Positions 37,450-45,758 of a stretch of 64,000 nucleotides of DNA are shown here, piece by piece. Each line of letters opens with the position of its first letter. Position 1 is the stretch's first letter. Where the stretch lies: contig NZ_CP015207.1 in the NCBI RefSeq assembly GCF_002101375.1, positions 2,620,001-2,684,000 of the forward strand, in the 5' to 3' direction. The DNA comes from Sporosarcina ureae. GTDB taxonomy: Bacteria; Bacillota; Bacilli; Bacillales_A; Planococcaceae. The notes below the pieces were generated by a model that did no database searches, was not told where the DNA came from, and saw only the letters and a list, made by a program, of their open reading frames with translations. Position numbers and translations under genes: made by a program.

Positions 37450-37560
37450 GACTATTCGACTTTACTTCTTCACTATCACAAACCCAGCTGCACCAAACTT
37501 CAACCCAAATCCGTTTGGACATTTGCTGTTACTACTAGTATAACCTAACAAAACCGTCAT
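37450..37560. pseudogene. Possible short SLH-gene remnant in intergenic DNA
   Basis: Bases 37489-37510 are identical over 22 nt to codons of the third SLH domain of the surface protein gene at 43105-45615. In the same frame the spacer reads TITNPAAPNFNPN against DITNPAAPNFRPK there, then degenerates and meets a stop near 37543. On the other strand an ATG frame of 32 codons (ending FGAAGFVIVKK) covers the same bases, so the direction of origin is uncertain. No ribosome site for either. Confidence 0.4.
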
Positions 37561-37710
37561 AAACGCAAATCATCAAACTGTGAAGAATGTCATGTTACTG
37601 TAGTGTTTGGCATCAAATTGAGATAAATTACATGAACCTTACATGAGCCTTTCAATACAATATAATATGCTGAATGTTCAGACTATATACACACAAGTCA
37701 GAATACTCAA

Positions 37711-39069
37711 CTACATTAATTTCGAGATAAACATTGTAGCAATTCCAAAATAAATTAGTAACGACAGAATGTCATTGATTGTAGTAATTAAAGGACCAGA
37801 AGCTACAGCTGGATCTACTTTAAATTTATTGAGAATCAAAGGAATAACCGTTCCTGCAATTGTTCCGATAATTAGTGTAGCCACCAAAGACGAACCTACT
37901 ACTAATCCTAGTGTAAAACTGCCTTGCCATACATACGCAATCACAGCGATTGCGGCACCGCAAACGACACCTAATATAATGCCGACAATTAATTCGCGAA
38001 AGATTAAATGCAAGGACTTTTTCATATTCAAATCTTCAGACACTAGACCACGCACAACGACTGCTAAAGATTGAGTTCCTGTATTACCGGTCATTCCAGC
38101 AATCATAGGCATAAAGAAAGCGAGAGCGACAACGGCTTCCAATGTTTCTTCAAATTTGGAAATGATGCTTCCTGAAACGAGTCCGATAAATAATAAAAGA
38201 ATGAGCCAAGGTAGTCTGCGATAGGCTGCTACAAGAGGTTTTGTCTGGAAGTCGATGGATTTACCTGAAGCAAAAAGCATTTCAATATCTTTATTTGCTT
38301 CTCTAACGACTAGATCTAGTACTTCATCGGCGCGTATAATTCCTACTAAGATATTCTCTTCGTTGACAACAGGTAGAGAGACGAAATCAAATCGTCCAAT
38401 CATTTTGGCTACATCGCCTTGATCAGTTGTGTCGAAAACTTTGGCGAGACCGGTTTCCATTATTTCCGTTACGTTTCTATCTGGCTTGGCGAGCAATAGA
38501 TCGCGGTAAGATAGTACACCGATTAATTGCTTGTCATCATTGATGATATAGACGTAATTTAAGTAATGAGCAAACGCTTCATAATGCTTGAGCTTTTCAA
38601 TCGTTTTCTCGACGGTGTATGACTGATGAATCCATACATAACGTGTCGTCATAATACGTCCGGCAGAATCTTTCGGATATTTTCGACGCTGTCGGATATT
38701 CTTTTTTTCTTCGTGACGCAATTCCGCTATGAGTTTCTCCACTTGTCTATCTGAAAGATCAGCCAAAAGATAGGATAGATCTTCACCTTTCATTTCTTCC
38801 AGTAGTTCAGTGGAACGAACGGGTCCTACTAAATCTAATGCCCGCAATTGTTCATTTTTTGAAAGAAAGCCTAGCATGTGTACGAATGTATCTTTGTCTA
38901 GTACTTCCAAAAATGTAGTATGGCGTTTTAGCGGCAATCGTTTATATTGATCAGCTACTTCCGCGGGTTCTAGTTCACCAATAGCTTTTTTCAAGGATTC
39001 CAGATTACCATCTTTAATGAGTTGTATAATCGCTCGTGAAACATCATCTTGATTCCGGGTCACTGGCAT
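37711..39069 (-). CDS. mgtE: Magnesium transporter MgtE
   Basis: A 452-residue MgtE. The N-terminal helical MgtE_N superhelix is about 15-120 and a CBS pair about 128-245 (GRIMTTRYVWIHQSYTV; VSLPVVNEENILVGIIRADEVLD). A connecting helix leads to five TM helices with the PMIAGMTGNTGTQSLAVVVR pore motif. ATG 39069 follows AGAGGTG; an upstream in-frame ATG at 39111 lacks a site. The cytoplasmic domain gates the channel by sensing Mg. A possible attenuator-like leader lies upstream. Confidence 0.92.
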   Translation of the reverse strand: MPVTRNQDDVSRAIIQLIKDGNLESLKKAIGELEPAEVADQYKRLPLKRHTTFLEVLDKDTFVHMLGFLSKNEQLRALDLVGPVRSTELLEEMKGEDLSYLLADLSDRQVEKLIAELRHEEKKNIRQRRKYPKDSAGRIMTTRYVWIHQSYTVEKTIEKLKHYEAFAHYLNYVYIINDDKQLIGVLSYRDLLLAKPDRNVTEIMETGLAKVFDTTDQGDVAKMIGRFDFVSLPVVNEENILVGIIRADEVLDLVVREANKDIEMLFASGKSIDFQTKPLVAAYRRLPWLILLLFIGLVSGSIISKFEETLEAVVALAFFMPMIAGMTGNTGTQSLAVVVRGLVSEDLNMKKSLHLIFRELIVGIILGVVCGAAIAVIAYVWQGSFTLGLVVGSSLVATLIIGTIAGTVIPLILNKFKVDPAVASGPLITTINDILSLLIYFGIATMFISKLM

Positions 39070-39169
39070 GTAACGCACCTCTCTTATCTTTAAATAGTTA
39101 CGGTCATTCAATCATTCCCCTATATAAAAGGAAAGAAACCATAAGACACAATTTAAAGTCATTTTAGCC

Positions 39170-39310
39170 AATAAAAAAAGCCTCCATGGAAACTCTTTTG
39201 ATTTGCTTTAGAAAGTCTTTGTCAGCTGGAATTGAATCGAAACATCGACTCTGTTCTAAATCTCCTAGAACATGCTTTTTGCTATTTTTAAAACTACCCC
39301 TTTCTATCTA
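39170..39310 (-). promoter_or_regulatory. Structured leader upstream of mgtE
   Basis: On the minus strand, in order: hairpin GTTCTA-GGAGA-TTAGAAC, hairpin GAGTCG...CGATTC, then a self-complementary AGTTTCCATGGAGGCT followed by seven T. It ends about 100 bp before the mgtE ribosome site. That order (structures, then a terminator-like element before the gene) suggests attenuation. The conserved M-box (Mg riboswitch) sequence blocks were not recognised. Confidence 0.4.
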
Positions 39311-39451
39311 CTTAAAACTTGGAAATGTATGAAATTGATGAATTGTATTGTGTATGTATAGGTCTTAATGTCCTAATTATCATACAATTCCAACCGAAAA
39401 CCCGTCATTTGTAACATACCAATTATCGATGTCACGGCATTGTTTCACGTT

Positions 39452-39468
39452 TGTAATCTTTTTGTAAT
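39452..39468 (+). promoter_or_regulatory. WalR box upstream of the 3D-domain wall protein gene
   Basis: TGTAAT-CTTTT-TGTAAT is a perfect WalR direct repeat (consensus TGTWAH-N5-TGTWAH), 45 bp before the start codon. It sits at the -35 region, with a TATAGT-like -10 candidate (39468-39473) immediately after. B. subtilis yocH, the nearest functional analogue, is a WalR target. Confidence 0.8.
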
Positions 39469-39513
39469 ATAGTCTTGGTAAGCTAAAGCTATCAAATCGT
39501 TAGGGGTGGCATA

Positions 39514-40095
39514 TTGAAGAAGTTAGTATTTGCATTTACAGTAGCCATGTTCATTACAATATTCACGAGCGGAATGAACGAAACGTCTGCTGCAGCATCA
39601 GTTCATACAGTTAAAAAAGGTGACACACTATATAAAATATCTCAACAACATAAAGTGTCTGTTTCGAACATCAAGCAATGGAATAACTTGAAATCAACAG
39701 TTATTTATCCAAATCAAAAACTACGTTTAGTGAAGTCTTCTAAAGTGGCTGCTAGTACTCCGAAGAAACAAAACACGCCTTCCCGTTCAAATGGAGCAAG
39801 TGTCTCTAAAGAACTTATGGTAAGTGCAACTGCGTATACAGCACATTGTAATGGCTGTTCAGGTGTTACTAGAACAGGATTGAACTTACGCAAAAATCCT
39901 AACTTGAAAGTAATTGCAGTAGATCCGCGAGTTATCAAATTAGGAACAAAAGTTCACGTTGAAGGCTACGGATACGCTATCGCTGGAGATACTGGCGGAG
40001 CGATCAAAGGGAATAAAATCGACGTATTCATTCCAAGTAAATCACGTGCTTACCAATGGGGACGTAAAAATGTAAAAGTGAAAGTACTGAACTAA
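39514..40095 (+). CDS. Secreted LysM + 3D-domain cell-wall protein (YocH-like)
   Basis: A 193-residue secreted protein. The signal peptide is about 1-28, one LysM domain about 30-73 (HTVKKGDTLYKISQQHKV), a Ser/Lys-rich linker follows, and a C-terminal 3D domain (about 105-193) has the catalytic Asp motif in VAV-DPRVI...AGDTGGAIKGNKIDVF. YocH/YuiC-type proteins are peptidoglycan lytic enzymes. TTG start after AGGGGTGG. Preceded by a WalR box and followed by a strong terminator. Confidence 0.88.
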   Translation: MKKLVFAFTVAMFITIFTSGMNETSAAASVHTVKKGDTLYKISQQHKVSVSNIKQWNNLKSTVIYPNQKLRLVKSSKVAASTPKKQNTPSRSNGASVSKELMVSATAYTAHCNGCSGVTRTGLNLRKNPNLKVIAVDPRVIKLGTKVHVEGYGYAIAGDTGGAIKGNKIDVFIPSKSRAYQWGRKNVKVKVLN

Positions 40096-40101
40096 GACGT
40101 T

Positions 40102-40138
40102 AAAAGCTCACACAGCAATTATGCTGTGTGAGCTTTTT
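40102..40138 (+). terminator. Terminator after the 3D-domain gene
   Basis: AAGCTCACACAGC pairs perfectly with GCTGTGTGAGCTT, with six T at the end. A-rich start makes it usable from the other strand too. Confidence 0.92.
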
Positions 40139-40217
40139 TGAATAGTAAGTCTTAGCCTCTACGTTCATCTGTTAACCAAAAGTATAAAATCCATTTTTAC
40201 AGGTATCCTCGTTTAAG

Positions 40218-41630
40218 TTAAGTAAAGGAGACGACTTGGTTTTTTCCATTCCTTTTTGCTTGGTAAAGAGCGAGATCCGCTAAATGAAATAAATCATTGA
40301 AGCCTTGCATACTACGCATTTTATTGTCACTCAGTCCTGTGCTGATAGTTATTGGAATGGGAATCACATCTGAAGTGGTTGACATAGACTCAATTTTTTT
40401 AGCGAGTAAAGTTGCCTTTCTTTTTGCATCTACCAAGGAAATATCTTGCATCACTAAAACAAATTCATCACCACCGAAACGAGCAAGTACGTCCTCTTTT
40501 CTAATTTCATTTATAGAAGTATGAGCCACGAATTTAATCGCTTCATCGCCGATTAGATGGCCATATGTGTCATTAATAGTTTTTAAATTATCGATATCAT
40601 AGACCATGCACACAACGGATTTTTTAGTTAGGGTTGCATCGGCCAACCATAGATTAGTCGTTTCTTCCAAATATTTTCGGTTGTAGACACCTGTTAAGTA
40701 ATCCAAGTTTTCACTGGTCTTAACAGAAGAACTTTGCAAACGAATTTGCAATTCGTACGCTGCTTTTACCCAGCAACTGTCTTCGATTTCATGCAATAAA
40801 TCGATGTATTCTTTCTGGATGATTGCTAATTCATCAAAACTACAAAGTTTTTCAGCCAACGCAATGCGTTTTTGCTGAATTTCTTTTAGGAGAGTGTAAT
40901 CTTTCCATTTTTCTTCTTGTTCTTTCGCTATGGTATAAAAATGGAAAGCTTTTTTAGAATCACCTATGAAATCATAAAATCTACCTTTAAAAATTTCGAG
41001 AATTGCTATTTCACGAGGGTGATTGTTTATAGTAGGTAGTTGGCTTAAATACTTTAGGCTAGTCATCGCGCAATTGGAGCTTTGTAAATTGATAGCGGAT
41101 TCAATTGCGTATAAATGTGCTCGAATCAGTAAAATTTCTCTGTCTACATCTTTCATCTCTGCGTTAGAAATGGCCAACTGGGCAAACTTCAAAGCTTGCT
41201 CGTATTGTTCTATTTTATTGTGTAGATGACTTAGTTGACTGTATGCCCTGCTGATATACGAATAGTCTTCAATTTCTAGCGCGATGGATAGCATATCTTC
41301 TAGTAATTTTTGTCCTCTAGTATAATCTAATGCAAATGAGCTGACGAAGTATTGCAAATAATAAGAGCGCATCCAATCGGACTTTTCGCCATATGAAATA
41401 CATTGTGAATGATGCTCTTCTATATGGAAAAGAACTTTTTTGAAATTTCCAACGTAATAATAGGAGATAGCGCACATGTAATGAGCTGATAGAACAGCTT
41501 CTTTATTAGAAAACAACATACCTTTCCTTAATAAATCTTCCGCATGTCTAATGACTAGATCATGGCGTCCATCATTTTTTACTTCGTTAATTTTACGTTC
41601 CACAGCATTTATCTCATTTTCCCCTGACAT
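40218..41630 (-). CDS. TPR-GGDEF diguanylate cyclase
   Basis: A 470-residue cytoplasmic protein. Residues about 10-285 are TPR-like helical repeats. The C-terminal GGDEF domain (about 300-468) has an intact RFGGDEFVLVM active site, and RKED five residues before it gives the RxxD inhibitory site. It should make c-di-GMP and be feedback-inhibited by it. ATG after GGAGGAGAG. The TPR part probably takes the input from a partner protein. No EAL domain or other c-di-GMP gene is nearby. Confidence 0.9.
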   Translation of the reverse strand: MSGENEINAVERKINEVKNDGRHDLVIRHAEDLLRKGMLFSNKEAVLSAHYMCAISYYYVGNFKKVLFHIEEHHSQCISYGEKSDWMRSYYLQYFVSSFALDYTRGQKLLEDMLSIALEIEDYSYISRAYSQLSHLHNKIEQYEQALKFAQLAISNAEMKDVDREILLIRAHLYAIESAINLQSSNCAMTSLKYLSQLPTINNHPREIAILEIFKGRFYDFIGDSKKAFHFYTIAKEQEEKWKDYTLLKEIQQKRIALAEKLCSFDELAIIQKEYIDLLHEIEDSCWVKAAYELQIRLQSSSVKTSENLDYLTGVYNRKYLEETTNLWLADATLTKKSVVCMVYDIDNLKTINDTYGHLIGDEAIKFVAHTSINEIRKEDVLARFGGDEFVLVMQDISLVDAKRKATLLAKKIESMSTTSDVIPIPITISTGLSDNKMRSMQGFNDLFHLADLALYQAKRNGKNQVVSFT

Positions 41631-41874
41631 AGTTTCTCTCCTCCATAATGGGAAGTATCAATTTTTTACTAGTATATTCATTACTTTTCATGTTTGGAAT
41701 ACATTACCATTATATCATTTTAGAAATAAATAGATATAATCAAATAGGCCATTTTAATGAGTACTTTAAATTATTTGTGCAGTCACTTAGTTGTTTATAC
41801 CCTAATACGTAAAAGTATAAACGTCCTACTCCAAAGTTATGAAGTAAGACGTTGAATTATACATTATTCATTTC

Positions 41875-42174
41875 TTATTTTATTTGGATTTGTTTGAATA
41901 AAGAGATGAAGTGTTCTGGCTCCTCTTCAATTTCAAACGTAAAAACTCCTTCATTGGTATGCAGGTAAAATAATCCCGTTTGTCCTGAGAAAGGGCGGTA
42001 GGATAAATCAAAAACGTGTTGCAAGGGGAAAGTTCGCTGGGATGTTGTAATCCGATCTTGGAATAAACAAATTGTGTGGGTGGACTTTTGAAATGTTTGT
42101 TCTAAGCGGTCCACGACTCGTTGGATGGAAATATACCTAAGCGAAAGAATTAACTGATCATCTGAGTTATTCAT
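41875..42174 (-). CDS. Hypothetical 99-residue protein
   Basis: Not recognised. The product is soluble, with a helical N-terminus (SIQRVVDRLEQTF) followed by alternating beta strands (THTICLFQDRI, GLFYLHTNEGVFTFEIEEE) and a C-terminal helix, a layout like a PH-type fold. A clear AGGAGG ribosome site precedes the ATG. An inverted repeat (AACGTC...GACGTT, about 41820-41853) lies after the stop. Likely transcribed downstream of the VanZ gene (92-bp gap). Confidence 0.65.
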   Translation of the reverse strand: MNNSDDQLILSLRYISIQRVVDRLEQTFQKSTHTICLFQDRITTSQRTFPLQHVFDLSYRPFSGQTGLFYLHTNEGVFTFEIEEEPEHFISLFKQIQIK

Positions 42175-42266
42175 TAATTAACCTCCTGTTTCGCCCATAT
42201 CATAACATGGAGTATTATGCTCATAAAAATGTTAGGAATACTAAAAACTAAAATAAATCTATAGAA

Positions 42267-42743
42267 CTACTTTTTACGTAAGTGAATTGCTAAACTAATT
42301 ATAGCCAATAGTAAAAGAAATGTTACGGCGCCAGCTGTGTCTAAATAAACGTCTTGCATTGTTGCTGTACGGCCTCCTGTGAAGTATTGGTGCAATTCAT
42401 CAGCGCATGCAAGTAGAAAAGTAAATAGAGCCGCCAACAATATGCGTCCCTTACTTTTAGGTAATAGCCAGTAAATTACTAACGCTAAAAATCCAAACGT
42501 AAAGAAATGTGCAGCTTTTCTTATTAGAAATTCTACAAAGTGATAATATCCACGTTCTTCAATAGAGATCGTTCTATTCCAATAGTTGAACTCCCATGTC
42601 GACAGAGTATCTTTCCCAGGTTCTCCAGGTAGCAATTCTTGTAATGTGGAGACAAGTGATTGCTGTTCGTATGTCTGACTGGACGAGATCGACAGTCCGA
42701 CTAAAATGCTAATGAGTATGAGAAGTGCAAGTAATTTTTTCAT
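42267..42743 (-). CDS. VanZ-family membrane protein
   Basis: A 158-residue protein with an N-terminal hydrophobic helix and three further helices. The VanZ signature is complete: HFVEFLIRKAAHFFTFGFLA and ADELHQYFTGGRTATMQDVYLDTAGA. VanZ-like proteins affect envelope or teicoplanin sensitivity in some Firmicutes; the activity is unknown. The ribosome site is weak. Confidence 0.82.
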   Translation of the reverse strand: MKKLLALLILISILVGLSISSSQTYEQQSLVSTLQELLPGEPGKDTLSTWEFNYWNRTISIEERGYYHFVEFLIRKAAHFFTFGFLALVIYWLLPKSKGRILLAALFTFLLACADELHQYFTGGRTATMQDVYLDTAGAVTFLLLLAIISLAIHLRKK

Positions 42744-42821
42744 ATGGGGATTGTATCATAAAAAGTATCTTTATGATGTAAGCAAACTATATTTTTATTT
42801 GACTTTACTTAGTTACAATCT

Positions 42822-42838
42822 TGTTACCTGAATGTAAT
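42822..42838 (+). promoter_or_regulatory. WalR-type box upstream of the SLH surface protein gene
   Basis: TGTTAC-CTGAA-TGTAAT fits the degenerate WalR consensus TGTWAH-N5-TGTWAH. It lies about 270 bp before the start codon, inside a 361-bp gene-free AT-rich region. The mRNA leader must be long if the promoter lies here. No clear -35/-10 pair could be fixed. Confidence 0.55.
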
Positions 42839-43104
42839 ATGTCAGTTGTATAGTACATTCAGATTGGTAGTTCATAATTTATGCTGGCTATCCTACATTT
42901 TCCATTACCAACCGTGGGAAAGTATGTTAATATTAATTGGAGTAGCTAGTAATCACTTTTTTCTTTTATATTCTTAATTCTTTTAATAGTCTTTTGGATT
43001 ATTTAATAGGAAAGAGGGTATTAGAGTAAGAGAGTGGTTTTTATGCTGCTCTACAACCAACCAGCATTTACGCTTACAAACACACTAGAGGAGGAAATTA
43101 TTTA

Positions 43105-45615
43105 ATGAAATCTCAAACAAAAAAGAAGTACAGCAAGTATCTAACAGGTGTAGCATCAGCGGCATTAGTAGCATCAGCGGTGGCACCAGTTGTCAGTGCT
43201 GCAGACTTCAATGACGTTGCGGACACTAACTCACACAAGGAAGCAATTGATGCACTAGCAGCAACAGGTGTTATCAATGGTTATCCGGACGGTTCATTCA
43301 AGCCTAATAAAACTTTAACTCGTTCCGACGTAGTGAAGTTAATGGGAAAATGGCTTGTATCACAAGGTTATTCAATTCCGACAGACTATAAAACTAACCC
43401 ACGCTTCACAGACTTAACATCGAAGTCTAATGACGAACTGTTGCAATCAGCAGCAATCGTAAAGGATAACGATGTATTTAGAGGATATGAAGATGGGTCA
43501 TTAGGCGCGGCTGGTTCTATTACCCGTGAAAATATGGCGGTTGTATTAGTTCGTGCGTACGATTCAGTTAACAAAACGAGCCTATTAAAATATGTACAAG
43601 AACAAGAATTCGATAGAGATGTTAATGATTTGAACAAAGCGAAAGCTGAAGCACGCACTGCAATCGATGTATTAGACTACTTCGACATTACGAACCCAGC
43701 TGCACCAAACTTCAGACCGAAAGAAACAACGACACGTGCACAATTTGCTTCATTCCTTTATAAAACTATTCAAGTAGAAGTACCTGGAACTCCAGCTCCA
43801 GAAGTATCTGAAATCACTTCTGTTACAGCAACTGGCGAAAAGGAACTTGAATTAGTTGGTAAGAACTTACACACGTTAAAAGCAGAGCAATTAAAAATTG
43901 AAGGAAATGAACTGGCTTCATTTAAAGCGAACGAAGACGGTACAAAAGCGACAATCGAATTAAAAAACGAACTGACGTCGGGTAAAGAAATGACTCTTCA
44001 CTTGACGACAAAAGCAGAAGTTGAAGGCGAAGAAGATGTAGTTACTTCTTATAAGTTCACGTATGAGTTAAAAGTAGAGAAAGTTACAGCTACTACTACT
44101 CAAGTAAATGCTGGTACTGCTGGTCAGAAGTTAGCGTTTAACGTTGACGGTAAAGCAGTTGATATGAAGAAATTGACGGATGCTGGTTATAAAGTTACGT
44201 TCCAGTCTACTAATACTGGTGTATTCTCTGATCAGGCAACTGGTACGTTGAAGTCACTCGCTACTACTGATAAATTCTCATACAAAGTTATCGTGACGGA
44301 TAAAGATGGAAAAACTATCGAATCAGAATTAGTAGACGTTAAAGTAGTAGACTTCGCTAATACGGTTTCAGAGATTAGTAAAGTGACAGTTATGCAAGGT
44401 GATGTAAAAGTTGAGAGTGGGAAAATCTCACTTGAAGATGGCATAGTTGATGTGAAAGTTGACGAAGCTATTACTCTAACTGGAGCAACACAAAAGAATC
44501 CAACTGCAACATTCACTTCTTCTAATCCAAGTGTAGCAACAGTCACTTCTGCTGGACAAGTTACACCAATCAGCGCGGGCGAAGTTACGATTGTAGCAAA
44601 AGTTGGCGATGTAACAAAAGACGTAAAGCTTACAGTAGGTGTAGGTAAGCGTGTGGCAAGCAGTGCTACATTATCATCAACAGAGACTAAGTTGATACAA
44701 GGTAAAACTCAAGGCACGAATGTTGTAGTTAAAGACCAATATGGTGATTTGTATGCTGGTGATATAACTGTCGAATCAAAAGACGCTGAGATTGCTACTG
44801 TATCAACAACTCCTTTAACAGTTACAGAAGGTAAAACTACTGTAAACGTAACAGGAGTAAAAGCTGGTACAACAACTGTCCAAATCAAATCTGGCGATAC
44901 AGTTCTAGGTAATATAGCGGTTGCTGTATCGAATGATGAAACTGTAGCTACTAAAAAGCTAGAAACAGTGTCTGCTTCAGATGACTTAACAATTGATGCT
45001 ATTGCGGGTTCAAAAGATGGTTCTGTAAAATTAGCTTGGAAACAGTATAACAGCCAAGGGTTTTACGTAGGTAACGATCTAGTTGGAGCTGATTATGTAG
45101 TCACTTCATCTAATCCAAATGTGGCAACAGTTTCAAAAGTTGCTACAACAGGGGAATTAGATGTTGTTGCTAAAGAAGCAGGAACTACGAATATCTTGAT
45201 TAAACAAGGAGATATTACAAGAGCGACTGCTACGATCACTGTAGTGAACTCAACTCCATCGATTTCTTCAGTAGAGTTTAAAGAAACGAAACCTGTTATC
45301 ACTTCAGGAAACTTTGAAATGCAAGTAGTAACTGGCGATGGAATTAAATTAACTTCATCAGAAGCTACTCCTCTAATGAAAAATGATGGCACTATTTATA
45401 TGGTAAACGAAGGCACTGAAATCAAATTAGGTACGATCGCAGCGACCTATTCTGGAGATGCTACAGCTGTTACTGATTTGAAAGTAGACGGCGGAAAGCT
45501 TTCTGGGAAAGCTAATGATGGTGCAAAAGGAACTGTTGTAGTAAGCGTGAAGAAAGATGGTCAATCTAGCGCGATTGCTACTAAGCAAATCGAAGTAAAC
45601 GTTCCTGCAAAGTAA
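43105..45615 (+). CDS. S-layer-type surface protein: three SLH domains and Ig-like repeats
   Basis: An 836-residue exported protein. The signal peptide (about 1-32) ends at VVSA-ADF. Three SLH domains span about 33-230 (INGYPDGSFKPNKTLTRSD; FRGYEDGSLG...ITREN; FRPKETTTRAQFASF) and anchor to pyruvylated wall polymers. The rest is Ig-like, with Big_2-type repeats (SSNPSVATVTSAGQVTPISAG near 470; SSNPNVATVSKV near 675). It is probably a major S-layer protein. The leader is long and carries a WalR-type box. GAGGAGG site before the ATG; strong terminator. Confidence 0.9.
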   Translation: MKSQTKKKYSKYLTGVASAALVASAVAPVVSAADFNDVADTNSHKEAIDALAATGVINGYPDGSFKPNKTLTRSDVVKLMGKWLVSQGYSIPTDYKTNPRFTDLTSKSNDELLQSAAIVKDNDVFRGYEDGSLGAAGSITRENMAVVLVRAYDSVNKTSLLKYVQEQEFDRDVNDLNKAKAEARTAIDVLDYFDITNPAAPNFRPKETTTRAQFASFLYKTIQVEVPGTPAPEVSEITSVTATGEKELELVGKNLHTLKAEQLKIEGNELASFKANEDGTKATIELKNELTSGKEMTLHLTTKAEVEGEEDVVTSYKFTYELKVEKVTATTTQVNAGTAGQKLAFNVDGKAVDMKKLTDAGYKVTFQSTNTGVFSDQATGTLKSLATTDKFSYKVIVTDKDGKTIESELVDVKVVDFANTVSEISKVTVMQGDVKVESGKISLEDGIVDVKVDEAITLTGATQKNPTATFTSSNPSVATVTSAGQVTPISAGEVTIVAKVGDVTKDVKLTVGVGKRVASSATLSSTETKLIQGKTQGTNVVVKDQYGDLYAGDITVESKDAEIATVSTTPLTVTEGKTTVNVTGVKAGTTTVQIKSGDTVLGNIAVAVSNDETVATKKLETVSASDDLTIDAIAGSKDGSVKLAWKQYNSQGFYVGNDLVGADYVVTSSNPNVATVSKVATTGELDVVAKEAGTTNILIKQGDITRATATITVVNSTPSISSVEFKETKPVITSGNFEMQVVTGDGIKLTSSEATPLMKNDGTIYMVNEGTEIKLGTIAATYSGDATAVTDLKVDGGKLSGKANDGAKGTVVVSVKKDGQSSAIATKQIEVNVPAK

Positions 45616-45654
45616 TATAATTTCAGGTACACAATAACATTCTAACAAAACTCC

Positions 45655-45694
45655 AGCCCTATTCCTTGAAGACATTCAAGGAATAGGGCTTTTT
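45655..45694 (+). terminator. Terminator of the SLH surface protein gene
   Basis: AGCCCTATTCCTTG (45655-45668) pairs perfectly with CAAGGAATAGGGCT (45677-45690) followed by T; a strong terminator befitting a highly expressed gene. Confidence 0.93.
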
Positions 45695-45758
45695 ACGTTT
45701 AGTCAGCTACTTATAAAGGGTACAGGTAAAATACAGACAATCAGAAAGGAGTGGGGCT

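Noticed and set aside
39112..39450. An M-box Mg riboswitch before mgtE
   Set aside because: Characteristic conserved segments were not recognised on either strand; only generic hairpins are visible.
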